From assembly GCA_031267055.1 (NCBI GenBank), contig JAIRZV010000049.1:1-19407 (forward strand): a stretch of DNA of 19,407 bases. The letters run 5' to 3'. The stretch comes from Candidatus Margulisiibacteriota bacterium (GTDB lineage Bacteria > Margulisbacteria > Termititenacia > Termititenacales > Termititenacaceae). The translations under genes and the position numbers were made by a program. Shown here piece by piece: positions 13,971 through 19,407 of the stretch. Under the pieces are notes generated by a model. That model had not been told where the DNA came from. It worked only from the letters and a program-made list of their open reading frames with translations, and did no database searches. The first letter of the stretch is position 1, and every line of letters starts with the position of its first letter.

Positions 13971-14543
13971 TTAATAACAATCCTGAAAATTCCTATCATT
14001 AGCCCAATTGTACGGATTGTTAATTATGTATCGCGCAATGCGTCGGTATTCCTGATTGTTGCGGACAATGCGATCATAAAAACGTGATTGCCAACTGAAC
14101 GTATTGTTTATTTTTCTGGCCTGATTGGACACAACAGATTTGTAAGAACGAATTACCGTCGAAACAGAATTTGATTTCGGGGAAATTTCCGCCATTTGTT
14201 GACGTTGTGATCGTAATGGCAATTTGCGTAGAGACGTTGCATGCAACGTCTCTACAACAACGTCCGGTTTATCAATAACAATAATTCCATGCACGTGATT
14301 TGGCATAATCACAAATTTTTCTAATTTTACAAATGGAAAATGATCTGGTATCTGTGTCCAACAATCATAGGCGATCCGCCCGATTTCAGATAAACACATT
14401 TTGTCGCGTTTGACCCGACCAAAATAATTTCGATGGTTTTGGGTACAAATCGTTATAAAATAAACACCATTGTCAGAATAATTCCACCATTTTGCCCGCG
14501 CTGACGCTATCTTGTATTTGTTTTTGAATTTTTCCATAACCAT
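13971..14543 (-). CDS. REP-associated tyrosine transposase (RAYT, IS200-like)
   Basis: RAYTs are single-strand HUH/Y1 nucleases thought to spread short REP palindromes. The 190-residue protein shows YFITICTQNHRNYFG, the metal-binding HUH as PNHVHGIIVI, a likely catalytic Tyr in STVIRSYKSVVS, and the C-terminal block SRFYDRIVRNNQEYRRIARY-IINNPYNW. The frame opens earlier (14591), but those codons translate a terminator; I start at ATG 14543, with ATG 14537 as an alternative. TGGTATAAT ends four bases before the start. A perfect 28-bp palindrome is embedded in the coding frame, and a hairpin repeat lies just downstream. Confidence 0.88.
   Translation of the reverse strand: MVMEKFKNKYKIASARAKWWNYSDNGVYFITICTQNHRNYFGRVKRDKMCLSEIGRIAYDCWTQIPDHFPFVKLEKFVIMPNHVHGIIVIDKPDVVVETLHATSLRKLPLRSQRQQMAEISPKSNSVSTVIRSYKSVVSNQARKINNTFSWQSRFYDRIVRNNQEYRRIARYIINNPYNWANDRNFQDCY
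14228..14255. repeat. Perfect 28-bp palindrome inside the RAYT gene
   Basis: The left arm GTAGAGACGTTGCA (14228-14241) is followed at once by its exact reverse complement (14242-14255). It is translated in frame as VETLHATSLR within a variable linker after the HUH motif. GTAGAGACG-type palindromes recur in many bacterial genomes with RAYT genes, from general knowledge. It could be the transposase's own target carried inside its gene. Confidence 0.85.
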
Positions 14544-14547
14544 TGAA

Positions 14548-14556
14548 ATTATACCA
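14548..14556 (-). promoter_or_regulatory. Extended -10 promoter of the RAYT gene
   Basis: TGGTATAAT (TATAAT at 14548-14553) on the minus strand ends four bases before ATG 14543. It sits immediately downstream of the terminator of the preceding gene. Confidence 0.55.
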
Positions 14557-14562
14557 CAAACA

Positions 14563-14588
14563 AACAGGGGCGATTTCTCGCCCCTGTC
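14563..14588 (-). terminator. Rho-independent terminator after paralogue 1
   Basis: ACAGGGGCGA and TCGCCCCTGT pair perfectly around a GAAA loop on the minus strand, followed by TTGTTTG. The T-tract is moderate and the stem is strong. Confidence 0.8.
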
Positions 14589-14614
14589 CAAAAAACCGTT
14601 TTTTTATTAAACGA

Positions 14615-14962
14615 TTAGCCCTGACCCGTCACCGAGTGGACCTGTTTTTGTGCCTTGTTCTCCGCTGCTACGAGCTGAGCCGCGGCCTGTTCCAATGTGG
14701 ACAACTCTTGTAAAGCGTCGTCCAGCACCAGAGCGCCTGCGCCGGTGGAGATGTCAATTTTCACACTATCGCCACTTCTACTAGTTATCGTGCCAATATC
14801 GATTTCCTTACTAGCACCAGTAGAAGCCACCTTCTTAATTTCATTCATAAGCTGGGAACGAATATCTGTAACATTAGCAATTGCCTCATAAGCATCTTTA
14901 GCAATCTGGCTCAGCGACACCTTACCAACGTTCAGCTTTTTAGCATCATCCTCAATTGTCAT
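14615..14962 (-). CDS. Small-protein family, paralogue 1, function unknown
   Basis: I do not recognise this 115-residue protein. It has an N-terminal helix (LNVGKVSLSQIAKDAYEAIA, then NVTDIRS), a short beta-rich middle, and a long C-terminal helix (LDDALQELSTLEQAAAQLVA) ending QVHSVTGQG. Two end helices around a variable middle recall exported filament proteins such as flagellins, but this is only an analogy. The start at 14962 has a full AGGAGGTGA site six bases upstream, and a GTG inside that site is not the start. The C-terminal 47 residues equal those of paralogue 2 although many codons differ. A TTGACA box (15031-15036) and the FliA-like promoter before the 55-residue gene could both drive it. 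Confidence 0.85.
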   Translation of the reverse strand: MTIEDDAKKLNVGKVSLSQIAKDAYEAIANVTDIRSQLMNEIKKVASTGASKEIDIGTITSRSGDSVKIDISTGAGALVLDDALQELSTLEQAAAQLVAAENKAQKQVHSVTGQG

Positions 14963-15006
14963 AACAATCACCTCCTATTTTTATTACTTCCTAAATTTAT
15001 CTACGC

Positions 15007-15036
15007 ATTAGCGTATAACACCGCTGCGCGTGTCAA
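15007..15036 (-). promoter_or_regulatory. Possible internal sigma-70 promoter for paralogue 1
   Basis: A perfect TTGACA (15031-15036) lies in the end of the 55-residue gene. GCTAAT (15007-15012) follows after 18 bases as a weak -10. The start codon of paralogue 1 is 45 bases further on. Confidence 0.35.
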
Positions 15037-15175
15037 GTATATTTTTTATTAATTCAGTATTTCCACCCGCTACAGTTCCGCTTAGATTTTGCAATTTTTT
15101 AAATTTATCCAAAGTAACTTCTGACACCCATTCTTTTATTCCTGATACAGCTTCTGTAGGTTTTATGGCTGTCAT
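15008..15175 (-). CDS. 55-residue hypothetical protein upstream of paralogue 1
   Basis: This frame reads MTAIKPTEAVSGIKEWVSEV, then TLDKFKKLQNLSGTVAGGNT, and ends in NILDTRSGVIR. AAGGAG lies eight bases before the ATG, a good ribosome binding site. A SigD/FliA-like promoter ends 33 bases upstream. It precedes paralogue 1 by 45 bases on the same strand with no terminator between, so they are probably one transcript. No similarity is recognised; it is soluble and helical. It could be a partner, chaperone or second exported peptide of the family, all speculative. Confidence 0.65.
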   Translation of the reverse strand: MTAIKPTEAVSGIKEWVSEVTLDKFKKLQNLSGTVAGGNTELIKNILDTRSGVIR

Positions 15176-15208
15176 TTCAACTGCTCCTTCTTCCCTCTTA
15201 CACCTCTA

Positions 15209-15236
15209 ATATCGATGATTTTTGGCCAAAACTTGC
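15209..15236 (-). promoter_or_regulatory. FliA/SigD-like promoter before the 55-residue gene and paralogue 1
   Basis: Minus strand: GCAAGTTT (15229-15236), 12 bases, ATCGATAT (15209-15216). Consensus for FliA is TAAAGTTT-N11-GCCGATAA and for SigD TAAA-N15-GCCGATAT. Six of eight bases match in each box. The same -35 box and spacing occur before paralogue 2. A nine-base inverted repeat (15208-15216 with 15257-15265) overlaps the -10. Confidence 0.5.
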
Positions 15237-15312
15237 ATGTCCCTCAAGTTGGATGAATCGATATTTTTTGGTAGTTAGAGCAATGGTTTAAATGGTTGTT
15301 TCTGGGCTAAAC

Positions 15313-15339
15313 AAAAAGCCCCTCTTTTTGAGGGGCTTT
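15313..15339 (-). terminator. Rho-independent terminator after paralogue 2
   Basis: AAAGCCCCTC and GAGGGGCTTT pair around AAAAA on the minus strand, followed by TTGTTT. It separates paralogue 2 from the downstream promoter. Confidence 0.85.
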
Positions 15340-15367
15340 AAGTTTTAGCTTATTCAAGTCGCCGAAA

Positions 15368-15730
15368 TTATCCCTGACCTGTCACCGAATGCACTTGCTT
15401 TTGAGCTTTATTCTCTGCCGCTACCAACTGAGCCGCGGCCTGTTCCAATGTGGACAACTCTTGCAAAGCATCGTCCAGCACCAGAGCGCCCGCGCCGGTG
15501 GAAATGTCAATACTCACATTCTCGCCACCATTTCTGCCCGTTAGCACACCAATATTGATCTCCTTACTACCGTTCCCGGTAGCCACACTCTTAATTTCAT
15601 TCATAAGCTTGGAACGAATATCCGTAACATTAGCAATCGCTTCATAAGCATCTTTAGCAATCTGGCTCAGCGATACCTTACCAACATTCAAATTTGAAGC
15701 AATAGTTGAAATATCCTCCTGACTAGCCAT
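15368..15730 (-). CDS. Small-protein family, paralogue 2, function unknown
   Basis: This 120-residue protein shares with paralogue 1 an identical N-terminal helix segment (LNVGKVSLSQIAKDAYEAIA, NVTDIRS) and an identical C-terminal 47 residues ending HSVTGQG. The extreme N-terminus (MASQEDISTIASN) and the middle (ATGNGSKEINIGVLTGRNGG) differ. The last 20 codons differ at about a dozen third or silent positions with no amino-acid change, so the protein sequence is under strong purifying selection. The start at 15730 has the same AGGAGGTGA leader as paralogue 1; an in-frame upstream ATG (15799) lacks support. A FliA/SigD-like promoter lies 80 bases upstream and a terminator 30 bases downstream. 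Confidence 0.87.
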   Translation of the reverse strand: MASQEDISTIASNLNVGKVSLSQIAKDAYEAIANVTDIRSKLMNEIKSVATGNGSKEINIGVLTGRNGGENVSIDISTGAGALVLDDALQELSTLEQAAAQLVAAENKAQKQVHSVTGQG

Positions 15731-16258
15731 AACAATCACCTCCTCTTTTATTAATTCCTCGTTTAGGCTTGGAGCGGATCTTCGTTTTCCGTATCCCACT
15801 TCATTACTAGTATCGGCGATAAAGGTAAGAAACTTGCACGTGAGATAGGGTAAGATTCATTGATATTTTGTGGTTTTTTGGGTTGTCCTTTTTTCTTTTT
15901 TACTTTTCTTAATGCCTTCGGCGAGGTTATTTCTTTGTCCACCGGCGACAAAGAAATAACCGAAAGAAAACGCCTCTTGGGGGCTTCCCAAGCCAGCCCC
16001 CAAGCCCCTGGCAATAGTCTGCATTATCTGCGCCGCCGCTGCTTTGTCGAGCAGGTCAATACTATCGGCCAACACTAAACCACAAGGCTAATTCCGGCTG
16101 TCCTCGCCGCAGGCGCTTGGCTGACGCAACGGCTACTGCGTTTGCATTAGGCCTCCCCTTGGCAAGGGGAGGCTGGCTGGCGCGTAAGCGGCAGACTGGT
16201 GGGGTGAATTGCTGAGCAATACGACAATTGAAAAACAATGATAATATGCTTACTATCT
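15731..16258. repeat. Gene-free, palindrome-rich island
   Basis: No convincing gene is seen here. Three strong inverted repeats stand out. GGTTATTTCTTTGTC (15925-15939) pairs perfectly with 15947-15961 across seven bases. TTGGGGGCT (15977-15985) pairs with 15995-16003. GCCTCCCCTTG (16151-16161) pairs with 16163-16173. The last, with its following GGCTGGC and GGTGGGG context, resembles dispersed repeats common in bacterial genomes. Short frames across this region are by-products of the repeats. The paralogue 2 promoter lies at its left end. Confidence 0.65.
15810..15837 (-). promoter_or_regulatory. FliA/SigD-like promoter of paralogue 2
   Basis: Minus strand: GCAAGTTT (15830-15837), 12 bases, GCCGATAC (15810-15817). 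The -10 element matches the FliA consensus GCCGATAA at seven of eight bases and the -35 at six of eight, with one extra spacer base. The leader would be about 75 bases. A FliA-family sigma factor is encoded at 6051-6686. Confidence 0.55.
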
Positions 16259-16600
16259 ATGAAGCAACGCATTAAAGAATGGTTGTCAGAAAACAATTTA
16301 GCAAAAGCAAGAGGGAAAACCCGTCAAGAGATATTTTTAATATTTGGGAGCAAGTTAGAACCAATAGCATACATTAAGCCAAAATATATGAAACGTTTAG
16401 ACAAGAATTTAACTGACAATAAAGTATATTCTGGCAAGGGATATTTTATTGACCACGCTATAAACCATCACCCTGAATTGCCAATTTCTGAATATTATAA
16501 AATACAAGACATATTAGATGACCCTGATAGAATTAAACTCGACGAAAAAGAAAAAATAGTGTGCCGTTGGTGGACGGTCACACCACCATCAGGCCTGTGA
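16259..16600 (+). CDS. BECR-type (phage Barnase/EndoU/RelE-like) nuclease-like protein, probably truncated
   Basis: The 113-residue product begins MKQRIKEWLSENN. It contains KVYSGKGYFIDHAINHHPEL, then EYYKIQDILDDPDRI. This resembles the histidine-bearing central part of phage Barnase-EndoU-ColicinE5/D-RelE-like nuclease domains (NHHPE, then a helix and DDPD). The last residues (CRWWTVTPPSGL) look unrelated and coincide with an inverted repeat (TGGTGG/CCACCA), so a repeat may have cut off the catalytic C-terminus. The start is uncertain: ATG 16238 is in frame, and neither start has a clear ribosome binding site. The family assignment is from memory of the motif. Confidence 0.5.
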   Translation: MKQRIKEWLSENNLAKARGKTRQEIFLIFGSKLEPIAYIKPKYMKRLDKNLTDNKVYSGKGYFIDHAINHHPELPISEYYKIQDILDDPDRIKLDEKEKIVCRWWTVTPPSGL

Positions 16601-16697
16601 ATAAATCCACAGCCGCCGTTGACCGATTTTCCGCTTTTAACGACACTACTAACAATATTGTACAACGAACACCTGGAAAGTCAAGAAAATCACAATA

Positions 16698-16725
16698 TTA
16701 ACAGGCAGCACAAATATGTTAGAAT
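16698..16725 (+). promoter_or_regulatory. Promoter of the second MNT/HEPN pair
   Basis: TTAACA (16698-16703), 16 bases, then TAGAAT (16720-16725) with an upstream TG (extended -10). The MNT ATG follows after six bases, so the transcript is probably leaderless. A short ACAATATTGT palindrome lies about 40 bases upstream of the -35. Confidence 0.6.
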
Positions 16726-16731
16726 TATAAA

Positions 16732-17052
16732 ATGGTTAACGCGGATATCTTAAATATCAAAGACAAAATCCTGGCCAGTGTGAACTGTCAGAAAATTATT
16801 CTTTTCGGTTCTTATGCCTACGGGATTCCCCGAGCGGACAGCGATTACGATTTTTTTGTGGTGCTTGACGACAATACGGAAAATCCGATACTGGCTATGC
16901 AGGCTATTTACAGAAATCTGGCTCGAAATAGAATGACCATTCCAATAGATATATTGGCCGACTATAAAACCCGTTTCGAAGAAAAAAGTAAGTTGCCCAC
17001 AATAGAGCGAAAAATAGCCAGTGAAGGTGTTGTTCTATATGACAGAAATTGA
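16732..17052 (+). CDS. MNT-type nucleotidyltransferase, antitoxin-like (second pair)
   Basis: This 106-residue minimal nucleotidyltransferase has LFGSYAYGIPRADSDYDFFVVLDD: GS at about residue 26, then the DxD metal site. It probably modifies or restrains the HEPN protein encoded next, whose start it overlaps by 14 bases. It differs in sequence from the minus-strand MNT at 892, so the two are not a recent duplication. It has no ribosome binding site and a -10 box six bases before the ATG. Unlike the left-hand pair, both partners are intact. Confidence 0.88.
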   Translation: MVNADILNIKDKILASVNCQKIILFGSYAYGIPRADSDYDFFVVLDDNTENPILAMQAIYRNLARNRMTIPIDILADYKTRFEEKSKLPTIERKIASEGVVLYDRN

Positions 17053-17434
17053 CCTAGTTAAACAATGGCTTCAACACGCTTATAACGATTTGCTGGTTGC
17101 CCAACAATGCGTTGAAAAAATGCGCCCTCAGCAAACCGAGATTGCTTGTTACCTTTGTCAACAATGCGCGGAAAAGGCCTTGAAAGGATTTTTAGTATTT
17201 CACAAAATAGATCCGCCCAAGATACATAATCTAATACAACTTTGCCAATCCTGTGCCGATATTGATGAAAATTTTTCGCGTATTCTTAATTTTTGTTCTA
17301 ACCTAACGTCTTTTGCTGTTATTCCTAGATACCCGAATGAATTAGCCCCTAATGAAGATATTGCTTCATCGGCCATTGCCAGCGCGCAAAAAATTTATGA
17401 ATTCTGCGCTTCAAATGTTTGTAAGGGCGGTTAA
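17039..17434 (+). CDS. HEPN-domain protein, toxin-like
   Basis: The 131-residue helical protein reads VKQWLQHAYNDLLVAQQCVE, then CYLCQQCAEKALKGFLVFHK, KIHNLIQLC and IPRYPNEL. This is the full HEPN family pattern (W-x-x-A-x-x-DL; QQ-x-EKALK; H-x-L; RYP). HEPN toxins are usually RNases when unmodified. The strict Rx4HxY motif of HepT is not seen, so the catalytic mode is uncertain. The ATG at 17039 overlaps the MNT gene; an earlier frame start at 17021 is not supported. The AlbA_2 gene follows 22 bases downstream on the same strand. Confidence 0.87.
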   Translation: MTEIDLVKQWLQHAYNDLLVAQQCVEKMRPQQTEIACYLCQQCAEKALKGFLVFHKIDPPKIHNLIQLCQSCADIDENFSRILNFCSNLTSFAVIPRYPNELAPNEDIASSAIASAQKIYEFCASNVCKGG

Positions 17435-17456
17435 AATTTCACAAAAGGTAAATTTT

Positions 17457-19103
17457 ATGGAAGAGACAGAATTAATTGAGCTATTGAACGATTTGCTTGC
17501 TCAACCGCAAGAACAACAGTGGCTGGAATTTAAGTTAAATGGCGCAACCAAAAACGAAGAAATTGGTGAATACATCAGCGCATTGAGCAATGGCGCCACA
17601 CTGGCCAACCAGCCCTATGGTTATTTGGTATGGGGCGTGGAAAATGAAAAGCATGATATTCTTGGCACAAAATTCGTTTTTTCTAAAGCTAGAAATGGTA
17701 ATCAAGCCTTGGAGCTGTGGTTACGCAATCTGCTAACCCCGAAAGTTAACTTTGAAATTTTTGAGTTTCCTTGTCAGCAAAAACCAATTGTTTTGTTGCG
17801 TATTCCATCAGCCAAGGGTGAACCAACTAGATTTAAACAAGAGGCCTGGGTACGTTTTGGTAGTCATAAAACCAAGCTCAGCGGACATCCTGAGTTAATG
17901 CGGATTATTTATAACTCACAGGAAGATTGGAGCAAAAAAATTATTGAGCGGGCCTCATTAGCAGACCTAGACGAAACAGCTTTAAAACTGGCGCGCGAAA
18001 AATTTAAAGAAAGAAAACCTGAATTGCCTGTGAATAGCTGGAACGATAAAACTTTTCTGGATAAAGCAGGGCTTGCTATTGATGGCAAAATAACCCATGC
18101 CGTCTTATTGTTGTTGGGTAAACCGGAGTCAGTTCATTATTTGTCACCAGCCGTGGCAAAGATAACCTGGAAATTGGATACGGAAGAAAAAGCTTACGAA
18201 CATTTTTCTCCTCCGTTTCTACTGAATACAGAACAGGTCAAAAATCGTATTCGTAACGTTAAACATCAATTTTTCCCATCTCATGAGTTGCTGGCTACTA
18301 CCGTGGATAAGTATGATCCTAAAACGATTTTGGAGGCTTTACATAATTGCATCGCCCATCAAGATTATTCTTTACACGGTAAAATCGTGGTAACAGAACA
18401 AACTGACAAATTGGTTTTTGAAAACCTGGGCACATTTTTTGATGGCAAGCCGGAAGATTATTTGCTTGGCAAGAAAACGCCGGCTAAATATAGAAATGAA
18501 TGGTTGGCTAAAGCCATGTCCAACTTAGGCATGATCGATACCGTTGGGTATGGCATTAATCGCATGTGTCAATCACAACGCGAACGTTATTTCCCTTTGC
18601 CGGAATATATCTTGTCGGAGCAGCAGAAAGTTATTCTTCATATTTACGGCAAGGTTATTGACGAAAAATATTCAAATTTACTTATCCAGCGAGGAGACTT
18701 GTCGTTAGAACAAGTGTTGGCGTTGGACAGAATGCAAAAAAAACAACCAATTTCAGAATTTGCTGTTACCGATTTGCGCAAAAACAAATTACTGGAAGGT
18801 CGCAAACCAAATTATTTTATTAGCGCTAAGATTGCCAAAACTATCGGACAAACAGCAGAGTACACTAAACATAAAGCGTTAAATGAACAGTATTACAGGG
18901 ATTTAATCTTATCTGCGATAAAGCAGCATGGAGAAGTTAACCGCAGAGTTATAAACGAATTGCTTTCGGATAAACTATCTGATTTGCTTACAGATAAACA
19001 GCGCATAACCAAGATTGGTAATCTAATTTATAAAATGAAATGTGCAGGAAAAATTGTAAACAAGGGGAGCGATCATAAACCGAGGTGGGTTTTGCCGGCA
19101 TAG
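17457..19103 (+). CDS. Schlafen AlbA_2 and HATPase domain protein
   Basis: The 548-residue protein begins with an AlbA_2 (Schlafen) domain, about residues 15-150: EQQWLEFKLNGATKNEEIGEYISALSN, with the E-x-K of this fold, then YLVWGVEN. A central region leads to a GHKL-type ATPase segment near residue 293 (EALHNCIAHQDYS, KLVFENLGTF, VGYGINRM). This is often annotated as a RecG-like or transcriptional-regulator ATPase. The Lys-rich C-terminus may be a winged helix. The ATG at 17457 follows AAAAGG at eight bases; the longer frame overlaps the HEPN gene. Such proteins occur in defence and regulatory loci, and the adjacent MNT/HEPN pair makes a linked role possible. Confidence 0.85.
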   Translation: MEETELIELLNDLLAQPQEQQWLEFKLNGATKNEEIGEYISALSNGATLANQPYGYLVWGVENEKHDILGTKFVFSKARNGNQALELWLRNLLTPKVNFEIFEFPCQQKPIVLLRIPSAKGEPTRFKQEAWVRFGSHKTKLSGHPELMRIIYNSQEDWSKKIIERASLADLDETALKLAREKFKERKPELPVNSWNDKTFLDKAGLAIDGKITHAVLLLLGKPESVHYLSPAVAKITWKLDTEEKAYEHFSPPFLLNTEQVKNRIRNVKHQFFPSHELLATTVDKYDPKTILEALHNCIAHQDYSLHGKIVVTEQTDKLVFENLGTFFDGKPEDYLLGKKTPAKYRNEWLAKAMSNLGMIDTVGYGINRMCQSQRERYFPLPEYILSEQQKVILHIYGKVIDEKYSNLLIQRGDLSLEQVLALDRMQKKQPISEFAVTDLRKNKLLEGRKPNYFISAKIAKTIGQTAEYTKHKALNEQYYRDLILSAIKQHGEVNRRVINELLSDKLSDLLTDKQRITKIGNLIYKMKCAGKIVNKGSDHKPRWVLPA

Positions 19104-19107
19104 GTTT

Positions 19108-19143
19108 CTCCTAAATCTGGCGAGCATATATTTATTTTAGGAG
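19108..19143 (+). promoter_or_regulatory. Inverted repeat that could mask Shine-Dalgarno sites before gap
   Basis: CTCCTAAA (19108-19115) is complementary to TTTAGGAG at 19136-19143 and to an identical TTTAGGAG at 19235-19242, the ribosome binding site of gap. Two alternative pairings are thus possible, as in a translational attenuator. This is inference from complementarity only. Confidence 0.35.
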
Positions 19144-19149
19144 TAAATT

Positions 19150-19230
19150 ATGAGAAAAATTAGGAGAATGTACATCAAAAAACCGCTTATTAAAGCCAAA
19201 AACATTCTCATAAATACGGTTAATTTATAA
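19150..19230 (+). CDS. Possible 26-residue leader peptide upstream of gap
   Basis: The frame MRKIRRMYIKKPLIKAKNIL then INTVNL ends 19 bases before the gap ATG. Its AGGAG site and the context TTTAGGAGTAAATTATGA closely repeat those of gap (TTTAGGAGAAAATTTATGA), as if duplicated. The peptide is strongly basic and unrecognised. It may be a leader peptide or a chance frame. Confidence 0.35.
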   Translation: MRKIRRMYIKKPLIKAKNILINTVNL

Positions 19231-19249
19231 ATAGTTTAGGAGAAAATTT

Positions 19250-19407
19250 ATGAACGTGAAAGAATCATTGAAAAATAAAATGACCCGTGTGGCGATCAAT
19301 GGTTTTGGGCGAATTGGCCGGAATTTTTTACGCATGGCCGTAAATCACCCGGACATCGAAGTGGCGGCTGTTAATGACTTGACCAACGCGGCGACGCTGG
19401 CTTATTT
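19250..19407 (+). CDS. gap: Glyceraldehyde-3-phosphate dehydrogenase, N-terminal 52 residues
   Basis: GAPDH oxidises glyceraldehyde-3-phosphate to 1,3-bisphosphoglycerate with NAD in glycolysis. The visible part reads MTRVAINGFGRIGRNFLRMA and continues EVAAVNDLTN, the NAD-binding Rossmann start (GFGRIGR, then ND). It runs off the window edge. I take ATG 19250 because AGGAG lies seven bases upstream, giving an 11-codon extension before MTRVAINGFG. The ATG at 19283 matches the usual family start and is the alternative. Confidence 0.93.
   Translation, partial: MNVKESLKNKMTRVAINGFGRIGRNFLRMAVNHPDIEVAAVNDLTNAATLAY

Noticed and set aside
15763..16078. Overlapping short frames of 72-83 codons on both strands
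   Set aside because: They translate palindromic repeats, so both strands are open for the same reason; no start signals.
15925..16173. Possible CRISPR array
   Set aside because: The inverted repeats differ from one another and there is no regular repeat-spacer pattern or cas gene.

Overview
The window is a chromosomal segment from an uncultured bacterium. A conserved housekeeping and cell-envelope operon sits in the middle, with gene-poor, toxin-rich, repeat-rich flanks. The phylum cannot be fixed from sequence alone. The gut- or sediment-type Margulisbacteria/Elusimicrobia-like lineages are a guess, based only on a FliA-type sigma factor next to envelope genes and several proteins I do not recognise. 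The core genes have ordinary Shine-Dalgarno sites. Many of the accessory genes instead have a -10 box 4-6 bases before the start codon, so they look leaderless.

Left flank (1-2341, all minus strand). The start of a probable hisE and the whole of hisI lie at the edge, behind a scar derived from a nucleotidyltransferase (MNT) gene. Next come an MNT gene with a frameshifted HEPN partner, an AbrB-type antitoxin with a VapC reduced to about 32 residues, and a PIN-domain toxin with a small partner. A short promoter-upstream repeat occurs three times here.

Unknown divergent pair (2386-5726). A 269-residue protein (minus) and a roughly 787-residue helical protein (plus) share one intergenic control region. 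Neither is recognised.

Central plus-strand operon (5787-13094). It encodes a small unknown protein, a FliA/SigD-family sigma factor, a WecA/TagO-type lipid-carrier sugar-phosphate transferase, MurA, a short PgpH-type 7TM-HD phosphodiesterase, YbeY, DgkA, a CNNM-CBS membrane protein and a Bro-N/Fic fusion. Genes overlap or abut, which suggests translational coupling. The theme is wall-precursor supply, lipid-carrier recycling and signalling.

Right accessory region (13095-17434). A RelE/RHH toxin-antitoxin pair is bracketed by 40-bp direct repeats. It is followed by a REP-associated tyrosine transposase (RAYT) carrying a perfect 28-bp palindrome inside its reading frame. Then come two paralogous genes of an undescribed small-protein family, plus a broken third copy and a 55-residue companion gene. 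The two transcription units of this family are preceded by matching FliA/SigD-like promoters (GCAAGTTT-N12-nnCGATAn). The FliA-family sigma gene in the same window could be their regulator, and this is the most promising candidate for an undescribed system here. A palindrome-rich island, a truncated BECR-type nuclease-like ORF and a second MNT/HEPN pair follow.

Right end (17457-19407). A Schlafen AlbA_2/ATPase-type protein directly follows the MNT/HEPN pair. After it comes a short leader region with repeated Shine-Dalgarno motifs, then the start of gap (GAPDH), cut by the window edge.
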